Positions 17,275-25,929 of a stretch of DNA of 39,297 bases are shown one piece after another (the first letter of the stretch is position 1; each line of letters opens with the position of its first letter). The DNA is from Alphaproteobacteria bacterium (lineage in GTDB: Bacteria > Pseudomonadota > Alphaproteobacteria > UBA2966). The position numbers and the translations under genes are program-made. The stretch lies in NCBI GenBank assembly GCA_018650465.1, contig JABIFY010000124.1:1-39297 (forward strand), given 5' to 3'. The notes beneath the pieces were generated by a model that saw only the letters and a program-made list of their open reading frames with translations, was not told the origin of the DNA and made no database searches.

Positions 17275-18491
17275 TAACAGGCCTCTCCGTGTTTCAAGGG
17301 CTCTATTTCAAGATGCCGGGCGATGGTCTGGCCCATATCAGCAAAGCTCTCTCGCCGCCCGATTTCCCTTGGCTCAACGTCAGGGCCAAACATCAGAAAG
17401 GAGACATTTTCCCGCGTGTGGTCGCTGCCCGGCCAGGTTGGATCACAGCCATGATCCGCCGTCATGATGGCGATGTCGCATGGCTTCATTCGGGCTTCAA
17501 ATTCCGGCAGGCGTTTGTCGATCATTTCCAGTTCGTTGGCATAACCCGGTACGTCGCGCCGATGGCCAAACAAACTATCAAAGTCAACAAAATTGACAAA
17601 GATCAGCGCACCATCGGGCGCATCATCTGTTTCCGTTAACATCAAATCAAACAAGCCATTTGTGTCGCCTGCCTTGACCGTTCTAGAGACGCCACGTCCG
17701 GCAAAAATGTCCGACACCTTGCCCACGGAGACCACTTCGCCACCGGCATCGGTCACGTGATCCAGCAAGGTTTTGTCATGCGGCGGCGTGGTCAGATCGC
17801 GCCGATTGGCTGTGCGTTTGAAATTATCCGGGCTGTCCCCGACAAAAGGTCGGGCAATGACACGACCGATAGACATCGGCTTTAGCAATTCCTGGGCAGT
17901 GGCACAAATTTCATAAAGCCGCTCAAGACCAAAGTGCTCTTCATGAGCGGCAATCTGAAAAACAGAATCTGCACTTGTGTAACAAATAGGTTTGCCGCTG
18001 CGAATGTGCTCTTCACCGAGATCAGCAATGATTGCCGTACCTGAGGCATGGCAATCCCCAAGGATACCTGGCAGGTCACAAGCTTTTACAAAAGCTTCAA
18101 TTAAGTCGGGTGGAAAGCAAGGTTCTGTAGCAGGGAAATAACCCCAGTCATATTCCACTGGCAATCCGGCAATTTCCCAATGGCCGCTGGGCGTATCCTT
18201 GCCACGGCTTTTTTCACTGGCATAACCCCAAGCGGATGTCGGGACGATGGTTTGATCCAGGCCCGGCGTAAATTTCCCACTGCTGGCGGCGGCGGCGTGG
18301 GCCAGCCCCAGGCGGGTCAGGTTCGGGATATTCAGAGGACCGGCACGCAAGCCATCCTTGTTGGCGCGGCCCAGGGCGCAGGCTTCTGCGATATGACCAA
18401 AAGTATCCGCACCAGTGTCACCAAAGCTGTCGGCATCCAGCGCGCCACCCAGACCCAGCGAATCGATTACCAGTATAAAAGCCCTGCTCAT
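17274..18491 (-). CDS. deoB: Phosphopentomutase
   Basis: Interconverts (deoxy)ribose-1-phosphate and (deoxy)ribose-5-phosphate, linking the nucleoside phosphorylases to deoC and the pentose phosphate pathway. The 405-residue alkaline-phosphatase-fold enzyme starts with [14 protein letters not shown], a metal-binding Asp, and contains [32 protein letters not shown] and the C-terminal metal cluster [19 protein letters not shown]. These are all family hallmarks, and the length matches E. coli DeoB (407). The ATG overlaps the deoA stop by 4 nt (ATGA) and its stop overlaps the dioxygenase start by one base, showing translational coupling. Confidence 0.96.
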   Translation of the reverse strand: MSRAFILVIDSLGLGGALDADSFGDTGADTFGHIAEACALGRANKDGLRAGPLNIPNLTRLGLAHAAAASSGKFTPGLDQTIVPTSAWGYASEKSRGKDTPSGHWEIAGLPVEYDWGYFPATEPCFPPDLIEAFVKACDLPGILGDCHASGTAIIADLGEEHIRSGKPICYTSADSVFQIAAHEEHFGLERLYEICATAQELLKPMSIGRVIARPFVGDSPDNFKRTANRRDLTTPPHDKTLLDHVTDAGGEVVSVGKVSDIFAGRGVSRTVKAGDTNGLFDLMLTETDDAPDGALIFVNFVDFDSLFGHRRDVPGYANELEMIDKRLPEFEARMKPCDIAIMTADHGCDPTWPGSDHTRENVSFLMFGPDVEPREIGRRESFADMGQTIARHLEIEPLKHGEAC

Positions 18492-19813
18492 TTTCCTTGC
18501 CCGGCTACTCGTTTGTGAACAATTTCCAATGCCTTTGCTGGCCCGGCCCCCACCTTGATAGCAGCCTTTAACTCTGCCTCGGCAGCATCAGCCGCCTCGT
18601 CACTGGCGGCATGAATTATTGCCAGGGGACTGTCATTGTTTACCTCGACACCGACTGAGCCAACATTACTCAGGCCAACGGCGTAGTCGATGCCGTCACT
18701 GGCCCGTCGCCTGCCACCACCCAGACCAACAACAGCGACGCCAACGTCTCGGGCATCCATGCCAATGACATAGCCGGAAACATCGGCAAAACAAGGCCGC
18801 ACCACGGGAGCTTTGGGTAAATAAGTGTCGGACTTGTCCATAAAGTCAGATGGCCCACCCAAGGCGGCAACCATTTTTGAAAAAACTTCAGCAGCGGCAC
18901 CTGAAGAGACACTTGTTTCAGCACGGGCGCGGGCGGCATCAATGTTATCGTCGATTTTGCCCAGGACCAGCATTTCCGCCGCCAGCGACATCACTACATT
19001 ATGCAAGCGCCCATCCTGATTGCCCTTCAGATAGTCCACCGTTTCCCCAACCTCCAGGGCGTTGCCAACATTGCGCCCCAACACCTGGTCCATATCTGTA
19101 ATCAGTGCCGTTGTCGGCAGTCCTGCCCCGTTGGCAACAGCGACAATACTTTCCGCGAGTTCTTGCGCCATTTCCATTTTGGCGGCAAAAGCACCCGATC
19201 CGGTTTTCACGTCCATGACCAGACCTTGTAAACCTGCGGCCAGTTTTTTGGACAGGATAGAGGCCGTAATCAGGGCGATGGATTCAACGGTCGCGGTGAC
19301 ATCGCGAATGCCATAAAAGCGTTTGTCGGCGGGGGCAAGGTCAGCCGTTTGACCGATGATGGCGCAACCGGCTTCAGCCACGACTTTTCGAAACAGGCCG
19401 TTGTCGGGTACCGTCGTGTAGCCAGGGATCGAATCCAGTTTATCCAGAGTACCACCTGTGTGACCAAGCCCCCGACCTGAAATCATCGGCACAAAACCAC
19501 CACATGCAGCGACGACCGGACCCAGCATCAAACTGACTTTATCGCCTACGCCGCCGGTTGAATGTTTGTCCAGGATCGGTCCCGGCAAATCCAGATCCGA
19601 CCAGTCCAGCACGGTGCCTGAGCGCATCATTTCACGCGTCAGCACAACCCGTTCATCCATGGTCATGCCCTGAAAGAAAACCGCCATGGCGAAGGCAGCA
19701 ATCTGGCCTTCAGAAATGCTTTCGTCCGTCAGCCCCTTGACCATGAAGACGATCTCATCTTCATCAAGGATCGCTCCGTCACGTTTGCGTCGAATTATTT
19801 CTTGTGGCAGCAT
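18488..19813 (-). CDS. deoA: Thymidine phosphorylase
   Basis: Phosphorolyses thymidine (and deoxyuridine) to the free base plus 2-deoxyribose-1-phosphate. The protein is 441 residues, as in E. coli (440). The N-terminal helical domain begins [13 protein letters not shown]. The phosphate-binding region [13 protein letters not shown] near residue 84 and [18 protein letters not shown] near residue 112 are signature elements. The C-terminal pyrimidine nucleoside phosphorylase domain is complete. It lies 69 nt downstream of the purine nucleoside phosphorylase gene, the largest gap in this part of the operon, and overlaps deoB by 4 nt. Confidence 0.96.
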   Translation of the reverse strand: MLPQEIIRRKRDGAILDEDEIVFMVKGLTDESISEGQIAAFAMAVFFQGMTMDERVVLTREMMRSGTVLDWSDLDLPGPILDKHSTGGVGDKVSLMLGPVVAACGGFVPMISGRGLGHTGGTLDKLDSIPGYTTVPDNGLFRKVVAEAGCAIIGQTADLAPADKRFYGIRDVTATVESIALITASILSKKLAAGLQGLVMDVKTGSGAFAAKMEMAQELAESIVAVANGAGLPTTALITDMDQVLGRNVGNALEVGETVDYLKGNQDGRLHNVVMSLAAEMLVLGKIDDNIDAARARAETSVSSGAAAEVFSKMVAALGGPSDFMDKSDTYLPKAPVVRPCFADVSGYVIGMDARDVGVAVVGLGGGRRRASDGIDYAVGLSNVGSVGVEVNNDSPLAIIHAASDEAADAAEAELKAAIKVGAGPAKALEIVHKRVAGQGK

Positions 19814-19882
19814 TTTCTGTTTTCCCGGTATTTTGCGAATCGCCTGGCCCGGACCTTGCCCGGTAATGACGAGAGAGTAGTT

Positions 19883-20689
19883 TCAATAATTACTCAAAAA
19901 GTCAGTCAGCAAACCCTGGACATCGTCTGCCGCTTTTGCCGCCATGGTCATGGTCTGTTCATGACTGAGTTTTACCTCACTCATGCCGGCAGCCAGGTTG
20001 GTGATGATCGACAGGGCGGCAACGCGCATACCGATATGGCGGGCCAGTATGACTTCCGGTACCGTCGACATACCGACGGCGCTGGCACCCATAATTTGCG
20101 ACATTTTGATTTCAGCCGGTGTTTCAAAATGCGGTCCACAAAACCACATGTATGTGCCCTCGGCCATGGCAATATTTTTGGCCTTGGCAATGCCGCGTAA
20201 GGCAGTTTGATGGTCCGCGTCATAGGCTTGCGAAAGATCCACAAAACGGTCATTGCCTTCTTCACCAAACAGGGGCGATTGCCCGGTAAAAGCGATATGG
20301 TCGGTGATCATCATCACACTGCCAGGGCCTGCGGCCTCAACCGTACTGCCTGCAGCATTGGTCACCACAAGAGTTTCACAGCCAATGGCTTGCAAGGTCC
20401 GTACAGGGGTTTTCATGGCGTCAGCCTTGCCGGTTTCATAAAAATGCTCACGGCCCTGCATGACGGCAACAGCTGTGCCGCCGACGGTGCCCAAGACCAA
20501 CTGCCCCGCATGTCCCGCCACACCTGGTTTGGGAAAGCCCGGCAAATCGTCATAGGAAATTACGATGCGATTTTCGATAGTGTCGGCAAAAGGTCCCAGA
20601 CCTGAACCCAGCACCATACCCACGGCAGGTTTAAATCCCGGTGCCCGGTCCGCGATGACTTTGGCCGATGTTTGAATATCAGTGCTCAC
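19883..20689 (-). CDS. punA: Purine nucleoside phosphorylase (trimeric class)
   Basis: Phosphorolyses inosine and guanosine and their deoxy forms to the purine and (deoxy)ribose-1-phosphate. The 268-residue protein has the class II (PunA/PNP) pattern: GMVLGSGLGPFAD phosphate loop, HAGQL, MQGREHFYE, TNAAGS, CGPHFETPAE with the purine-contacting Glu, and SIITNLAAG with the Asn that favours 6-oxopurines. I start it at the GTG at 20689: AAGGA lies 8 nt upstream, and this start follows the cdd stop at 20694-20696. An upstream ATG at 20725 would overlap cdd by about 30 nt and add an atypical N-terminus. The 6-oxopurine preference fits with adenosine first being converted to inosine by the deaminase in the operon. 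Confidence 0.93.
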   Translation of the reverse strand: MSTDIQTSAKVIADRAPGFKPAVGMVLGSGLGPFADTIENRIVISYDDLPGFPKPGVAGHAGQLVLGTVGGTAVAVMQGREHFYETGKADAMKTPVRTLQAIGCETLVVTNAAGSTVEAAGPGSVMMITDHIAFTGQSPLFGEEGNDRFVDLSQAYDADHQTALRGIAKAKNIAMAEGTYMWFCGPHFETPAEIKMSQIMGASAVGMSTVPEVILARHIGMRVAALSIITNLAAGMSEVKLSHEQTMTMAAKAADDVQGLLTDFLSNY

Positions 20690-20693
20690 GGCT

Positions 20694-21095
20694 TTAATCC
20701 TTAATCTTAAGGTTTTCGGGACCAAACGACAGTGGCAGCAATTCCCCCAACGTCAGAGTTTCGCGTAAACCTTCTTCGCCACAAATGTGGATCGGTGTAT
20801 TGTCATCGGCAAATTCACGAATGCGCTGGCGGCAGCCACCGCAAGGCGTGACCAGGCCTTCACCACGCCCCATCACCACAACTTCTGCAATGCGTGTCTC
20901 CCCCGCCATGACCATGGCTGATATGGCGGACGCTTCCGCGCAACAGCCTTGCGGGTATGCAGCGTTTTCCACATTGCAGCCTGCATAAGTGCCACCATCG
21001 GCCCCCAGCATCACAGCACCAACATGGAAATTCGAATAGGGCGCGTAGGCCCGGCCCATGGCATTACGGGCCAGGTCTATCATTTTTTCAAGCAT
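20694..21095 (-). CDS. cdd: Cytidine deaminase
   Basis: Deaminates cytidine and deoxycytidine to uridine and deoxyuridine. The 133-residue protein is of the small homotetrameric class. The zinc site is complete: Cys52 and proton shuttle Glu54 in CCAEASA, then Cys85 and Cys88 in PCGGCRQ. YAPYSNFHVGA and GCNVENAAYPQG bind the substrate. The ATG at 21095 has AAGGA upstream and lies 2 nt beyond the permease stop. The same frame stays open for another 114 codons upstream, but that part lies antiparallel-free inside the permease gene and encodes low-quality Arg/Cys-rich sequence, so it is not part of this protein. Confidence 0.95.
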   Translation of the reverse strand: MLEKMIDLARNAMGRAYAPYSNFHVGAVMLGADGGTYAGCNVENAAYPQGCCAEASAISAMVMAGETRIAEVVVMGRGEGLVTPCGGCRQRIREFADDNTPIHICGEEGLRETLTLGELLPLSFGPENLKIKD

Positions 21096-21097
21096 GT

Positions 21098-22072
21098 CTA
21101 TCTTTCCTTGACGTAGGGTACGCCGATGGCTTTTGGCGCGACCGACTTGCCGATAAATCCGGCCAGCAATACAACTGTCAACACATAAGGCAAGGCCTGG
21201 ATCAATTGTACAGGTACTTCGCCGATGCCTGGCACGACAACGCCTTGCAGGCGAATGGCCACCGCATCCAGCAAGCCAAACATCAGGCAAGCGAGCATGG
21301 CCGGAACCGGACGCCACTTGCCAAATATCATGGCAGCCAGTGCGATATAACCCTGCCCGGCGGACATCTCGCGGACAAATGACGCGTTCTGGGCAATCGA
21401 CAAATAAGTCCCGGCAACACCGGTCAAGCCGCCACATATCAACAGGCCCCGATAGCGCAACCAGGCAACGGAAATCCCCGCCGTATCCACAGCATGAGGG
21501 TTTTCACCCACAGCCCGCAGACGCAAGCCGAAGCGTGTGCGGTAGACAACCCACCAGGTCGCGGGTACAGCAAGGAAAGCCAGATAAACAAGCGCATTGT
21601 GACCACTGAGAAAACCACTATACAGCGTACCGATAATCGGTACATCGCTCAGCGCTTCCGCAAAAGGTAAATTGATCGGCAAAAACCGGCCATCCGGCGA
21701 AACACCTGGTGTCTGGCCACCGCGAGAGAACCAGGCAATGCCCATGACCACGGTCAGGCCCGACATCAGCATATTCAATGCCACCCCACTGACGACCTGG
21801 TTGCCATTGTGGGTGATGCAGGCGAAGCCATGCAGCATGGCCAGCATCATGGAAAAAAGTATGGCAGCCATCAGGCCCAGCCAGGCAGAATCCGTTGAAT
21901 AGGAAACGCTGGCGGCGATGAATGCCCCGCCCAGCATTTTGCCTTCAAGACTGATATCGATAATGCCGGATCGTTCCGAAAATAAACCGGCCATGGCGCA
22001 CAAGATCAGGGGTGTGGCCACGCGCACGGTGGCGTTGGCAGTCAGGGTGATAAAGACAAAGGCTTCTTCCAT
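21098..22072 (-). CDS. Nucleoside ABC transporter permease, second subunit
   Basis: Inner-membrane permease of the BPD_transp_2 (branched-chain amino acid/ribose type) family, 324 residues with about eight to ten hydrophobic helices. The opening ATPLILCAMAGLFSERSGIIDISLEGKM pattern, here given only in part, is typical of the second permease of BMP-type nucleoside importers such as NupQ/YufQ and RnsD. It pairs with the upstream permease to form the channel. I start at the ATG at 22072, which has GGAGG 7 nt upstream; a TTG 6 nt further up is too close to that site. It overlaps or abuts both neighbours, so translation is coupled. Confidence 0.92.
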   Translation of the reverse strand: MEEAFVFITLTANATVRVATPLILCAMAGLFSERSGIIDISLEGKMLGGAFIAASVSYSTDSAWLGLMAAILFSMMLAMLHGFACITHNGNQVVSGVALNMLMSGLTVVMGIAWFSRGGQTPGVSPDGRFLPINLPFAEALSDVPIIGTLYSGFLSGHNALVYLAFLAVPATWWVVYRTRFGLRLRAVGENPHAVDTAGISVAWLRYRGLLICGGLTGVAGTYLSIAQNASFVREMSAGQGYIALAAMIFGKWRPVPAMLACLMFGLLDAVAIRLQGVVVPGIGEVPVQLIQALPYVLTVVLLAGFIGKSVAPKAIGVPYVKER

Positions 22073-22074
22073 GA

Positions 22075-23208
22075 TCAAGCCTCCCCTTCTGCGGGCACTG
22101 GTTTGTCGGCAGCCAGAATATTATAAACTTTCGACACCCAGGGCACCGACATATAGGCCAGGGCACCGGAGAACAGGATCACCAGACCCTGGATTGTGAC
22201 CACCATTTCACGGGTAATCTTGGGCATTTCGAAGGCAAGCTCCGCCCCGCCCTGATACAAAATGCCGAACAGCAAACTGGCCAAAATAATACCAAAGGGA
22301 TGATTGCGCCCCATCAGGGCAACGGCAATCCCGGTAAAGCCATAGCCCAGCTGGAAGTTCAACAGCAACTTGTGATGCACACCCATAATTTCGTTCAGGC
22401 CAACAAAGCCGGCGAGGCCACCTGAAATAAGCATGGCAACCATAATCGTCCGCTTGGGGTCGACGCCGCCATATACCGCTGCCGGTTCATTATGACCAAC
22501 AGCGCGGGTCTCGAACCCCCATTTCGTGCGCCAGATAAAAGCCCACAGGGCAATGCAACAGAACAAGGCCCAAAAGACCGTGATGTTAAGTGGCGTCTGC
22601 GCAATCTCCATGCCAAACCAGGCGAAGACTTCACTCATGAAAGGCAGGTGTGATTGATCAGCAAATGTGACACTTTGCGGTGACATCTGGCCTGGCTTGA
22701 TCAACCAATTGACCATCAGATACACCATCAAAGCCGAGGCGATGAAGTTGAACATAATGGTCGTAATCACAATATGACTGCCGCGATAGGCTTGCAGATA
22801 GGCGGGTATCGCTGCCCACGCTGCGCCAAACATACCAGAAACCAAAATGCACAATGGCATCAAAATCCAGATCGGCAAGGCGGTATCCAGGACCAGCAAA
22901 CACAGGCCAACGCCAAGGCCACCGATATAGGCCTGACCTTCGCCGCCAATGTTAAAAAGTCCCGTGTGAAAAGCGATAGCAACTGCCAGGCCCGTAAAGA
23001 TGAAGTTCGTCATGTAATAGAGCGTAAAGCCAATGCCTTCATCGAAACCCAGCGCACCGTAGGCCATGATCTGCACAGCATCCCACGGATCTTCACCGAT
23101 AATGAAAATAATCAGCCCGGAGACCAATAAGGCAATAACGATGTTCAGTATGGGGACCAGGCCCACATCAATCCAGCGCGGCAACGGTTTGGTTGGTGAA
23201 CTGCTCAT
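22075..23208 (-). CDS. Nucleoside ABC transporter permease, first subunit
   Basis: Inner-membrane permease of 377 residues in the BPD_transp_2 family. An N-terminal helix (VPILNIVIALLVSGLIIFII) is followed by a periplasmic loop and the family motif AFHTGLFNIGGEGQAYIGG. Further helices run through to the C-terminus. It corresponds to NupP/YufP or RnsC in BMP-type nucleoside importers. Its ATG overlaps the ATPase stop by 4 nt (ATGA). Confidence 0.92.
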   Translation of the reverse strand: MSSSPTKPLPRWIDVGLVPILNIVIALLVSGLIIFIIGEDPWDAVQIMAYGALGFDEGIGFTLYYMTNFIFTGLAVAIAFHTGLFNIGGEGQAYIGGLGVGLCLLVLDTALPIWILMPLCILVSGMFGAAWAAIPAYLQAYRGSHIVITTIMFNFIASALMVYLMVNWLIKPGQMSPQSVTFADQSHLPFMSEVFAWFGMEIAQTPLNITVFWALFCCIALWAFIWRTKWGFETRAVGHNEPAAVYGGVDPKRTIMVAMLISGGLAGFVGLNEIMGVHHKLLLNFQLGYGFTGIAVALMGRNHPFGIILASLLFGILYQGGAELAFEMPKITREMVVTIQGLVILFSGALAYMSVPWVSKVYNILAADKPVPAEGEA

Positions 23209-24821
23209 GCCGATGCTCCGTCTGTCTGTTCATCTGACATTTCAGGTTCAGTCATGGCATTGGCCATCATCAAACCAAGTGTCTTTTCATCGGCCTTGTC
23301 GCCTGCCACTTCAGCCACAATCCGGCCTTCAAACATGACCAGAATGCGATCTGCCAATGTCATGACTTCTTCCAGTTCAACCGATATCAGCAGCACTGCC
23401 CCGCCTTTGTCACGCAAATCCACCAATTGACGATGAATGAATTCAATGGCACCGATATCAACACCGCGGGTCGGCTGCCCAACCAGCAAGACTTTCGGAT
23501 TGCGATCAATCTCACGGGCCAGAATAAGCTTCTGCTGATTACCACCTGAGAAATTGGCGGACTTGATTTCAGGTGTTGGCGGGCGCACATCGAACCGGTC
23601 CATCAGGGAGGCGCAATGAGCCTTCACCGTAGCCGGATCAAGGAACAAGCCCTTCTGGAAAGCGTCATCCCGGTGATATCCGAGAATGGCAGATTCCCAA
23701 GCCGAGAAATCTGTCACCATACCAAGCTTCTGGCGATCTTCCGGCACATGGGCCACACCAAGTTTCCGCACTTCTTCAGGATTAACTGGCGCTGTCGGCG
23801 TCACGTCCCTGTCGCCATAACTGATCCGGCCCTCATCCAGCGCCGTAATGCCAGAAAGTGCCTCCAGCAATTCGCTCTGGCCATTACCGGACACCCCGGC
23901 AATGCCGACAATTTCGCCCGTCTTGACCTGAAAACTGACATTGTCAACCTTGGCAATGCCGTATGAATCGCGCACGGTCAGGCCTTCAACAACCAGCGCC
24001 GTTGCGCCAGGGTTGGCATCTTCTTTTTGAATGTCTGCACGTATCTTCCGCCCGACCATCAATTCGGCCAGTTCTTCCTTGTTGGTTTCTGACGTCACGC
24101 GGTGGGCGACCATTTTGCCGTGACGCATGACTTCCACGTTGTCAGTGACGTCCATAATTTCGCGTAACTTGTGGGTGATCAGAACAATGGTGACACCCTG
24201 ATCTTTTAATGCACCGAGAATGCGGAATAACTGTTCGGCTTCCTGGGGCGTCAGAACACCCGTTGGTTCATCGAGAATAAGAATGCGGGCACCTCGATAA
24301 AGGGCTTTAAGAATCTCGACCCGTTGCAACTGCCCCACAGGCAACTCGCTTGCCAGGGCATCGGGGTCTACATGCAGACCATATTCTTTTTCCAGCCGTT
24401 CCAGTTCTGCCCGTGCAGCGATCACACTATCGCGCAACAAGGCACCCGATTCGGCACCCATCATGACATTTTCCAAAACGGTGAACGTATCCACCAACAT
24501 GAAATGCTGATGGACCATACCAATGCCGGAGGCAATGGCGTCATTTGAATTCTTTATTTGAACATGTTTGCCGTCGATCTGAATCGTCCCGGCATCGGCT
24601 TCGTAAAAGCCGTAGAGAATACTCATCAAGGTCGATTTGCCCGCGCCATTTTCGCCGACGATGCCGTGAATTGTCCCGGCTTCTACCTTTATGGAAACGT
24701 CCTTGTTGGCTTGCACAAGACCAAAGGCCTTGCTGATGCCCTGAAGTTCGATGGCCGCCGGGAGGGAATTGTTCCCTCCCGGCTGAACACCCGTGTCATC
24801 CGTGCTGGATGTCATTGCCAT
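23205..24821 (-). CDS. Nucleoside ABC transporter ATP-binding protein (two ABC domains)
   Basis: Energises the nucleoside importer. The 538-residue protein holds two ABC domains in tandem. The first has Walker [10 protein letters not shown] at 56-64, signature [11 protein letters not shown] and Walker B ILILDEPT. The second has a degenerate Walker A (GVSGNGQSE), signature FSGGNQQK and a Walker B replaced by VGQPTRGVD, which is normal for the NupO/YufO and RbsA-like families. One functional and one degenerate site are therefore expected. It starts 40 nt after the binding-protein gene. Confidence 0.94.
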   Translation of the reverse strand: MAMTSSTDDTGVQPGGNNSLPAAIELQGISKAFGLVQANKDVSIKVEAGTIHGIVGENGAGKSTLMSILYGFYEADAGTIQIDGKHVQIKNSNDAIASGIGMVHQHFMLVDTFTVLENVMMGAESGALLRDSVIAARAELERLEKEYGLHVDPDALASELPVGQLQRVEILKALYRGARILILDEPTGVLTPQEAEQLFRILGALKDQGVTIVLITHKLREIMDVTDNVEVMRHGKMVAHRVTSETNKEELAELMVGRKIRADIQKEDANPGATALVVEGLTVRDSYGIAKVDNVSFQVKTGEIVGIAGVSGNGQSELLEALSGITALDEGRISYGDRDVTPTAPVNPEEVRKLGVAHVPEDRQKLGMVTDFSAWESAILGYHRDDAFQKGLFLDPATVKAHCASLMDRFDVRPPTPEIKSANFSGGNQQKLILAREIDRNPKVLLVGQPTRGVDIGAIEFIHRQLVDLRDKGGAVLLISVELEEVMTLADRILVMFEGRIVAEVAGDKADEKTLGLMMANAMTEPEMSDEQTDGASA

Positions 24822-24861
24822 CGTTCCCCGTCTTAACTTAATCAGACCAACTGGTCCCGAA

Positions 24862-25860
24862 CTACATGTTGCACTTGTTGCCGTTCATGTAATCGTGAAC
24901 CTTGATCTTGCCTGCAATGATGGCCATGCGGGCAGCTTCAACCTTGCTTTCCATATCAGCCGATATCAGGGCGCGGTTGTGCTTGTCGATTGCCCAGCCA
25001 ACACCATCTTCTGCAAGACCAAGATAGCGAGACTTGGCTTCCCAGGTGCCTTTTTTAACATCCATAAAGGTGTTGTAAGCAGCAACGTCAACACGCTTGA
25101 TCATGGAGGTCAGCATGGTGCCCGGGTGCAAATGGTTCTGGTTGCTGTCAACGCCAATGGCAAATTTGCCGGCGTCTTTAGCTGCCTGATATACACCCAC
25201 GCCCGTACCACCGGCAGCCGCAAAGACAACGTCAGCACCTTGGGCAAACTGGCCTTTGGTCAATTCACCACCACGGCTTGGATCGTTCCAGGCCGAAGGT
25301 GTTGTGCCGGTCATGTTCTGGATGACCTTGACGCCGGAATTGGCATGTTTTGCGCCTTGAACGTAACCACAGGCAAAACGACGGATGAGCGGAATGTCCA
25401 TGCCGCCAACGAAGCCGACAACACCGGTTTTGGATTTCAAAGCGGCAACCATGCCAACCAGAAATGAACCTTCGTGCTCTTTAAATCCGATGGCCTGAAT
25501 GTTGGGCCCTGTTGCCCAGCCATCAATGATGGCGAACTTGGCGTTTGGATACTCGCCTGCCACTTTTGCAAGGGCATCATTTTGGGCAAAGCCGATACCA
25601 AGCACGATGTCGGAGCCACGCTTGGCCATGCGACGGATCGCTTGCTCACGCTGAGCTTCGTTGGTGACTTCAAATTCGCGATATTTGATGCCGGTTTCGG
25701 ATTTGAATTTTTCCAGCCCGTTATACACGCCTTCGTTAAAAGACTTGTCAAACTTGCCGCCCATGTCGAAGACGACAGAAGGTTTGATGTCCGCCGCTGA
25801 TGCAGAGAACGATGCCAGTAGAACGGCAGCCGCACTCGCGGTTTTCAAAAAGTGTTTCAT
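24862..25860 (-). CDS. BMP-family nucleoside-binding protein (PnrA/Med type)
   Basis: Periplasmic substrate-binding protein of 332 residues. A Sec signal peptide with lysines at 2 and 6 ends near ASAA23. There is no lipobox cysteine, so it is soluble rather than a lipoprotein, unlike the Gram-positive and spirochaete relatives. Family elements are FDMGGKFDKSFNEG, GIGFAQND and FVGGMDIPLIRRF. PnrA/BmpA relatives bind purine nucleosides, which fits the downstream enzymes. GGGAGGA lies just upstream of the ATG. It is probably the most abundant product of the transport genes; a 69-nt gap separates it from the dehydrogenase gene and could hold an internal promoter. Confidence 0.93.
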   Translation of the reverse strand: MKHFLKTASAAAVLLASFSASAADIKPSVVFDMGGKFDKSFNEGVYNGLEKFKSETGIKYREFEVTNEAQREQAIRRMAKRGSDIVLGIGFAQNDALAKVAGEYPNAKFAIIDGWATGPNIQAIGFKEHEGSFLVGMVAALKSKTGVVGFVGGMDIPLIRRFACGYVQGAKHANSGVKVIQNMTGTTPSAWNDPSRGGELTKGQFAQGADVVFAAAGGTGVGVYQAAKDAGKFAIGVDSNQNHLHPGTMLTSMIKRVDVAAYNTFMDVKKGTWEAKSRYLGLAEDGVGWAIDKHNRALISADMESKVEAARMAIIAGKIKVHDYMNGNKCNM

Positions 25861-25929
25861 CTCGGATTTCCTCCCGGATTGTTTATATCAGAGGCTGTTA
25901 TTATGTGCGGAAACGATCGGCCCCGTCGG

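Noticed and set aside
21096-21437. 114-codon upstream extension of the cytidine deaminase frame
   Set aside because: It lies within the permease gene in another frame, encodes low-quality Arg/Cys-rich sequence, and the deaminase has its own ribosome-binding site and a family-typical start at 21095.
24793-25467. Open frame of 224 codons on the plus strand
   Set aside because: It is the antisense of the BMP-family binding protein, whose signal peptide and motifs are clear; no domain in the antisense product.
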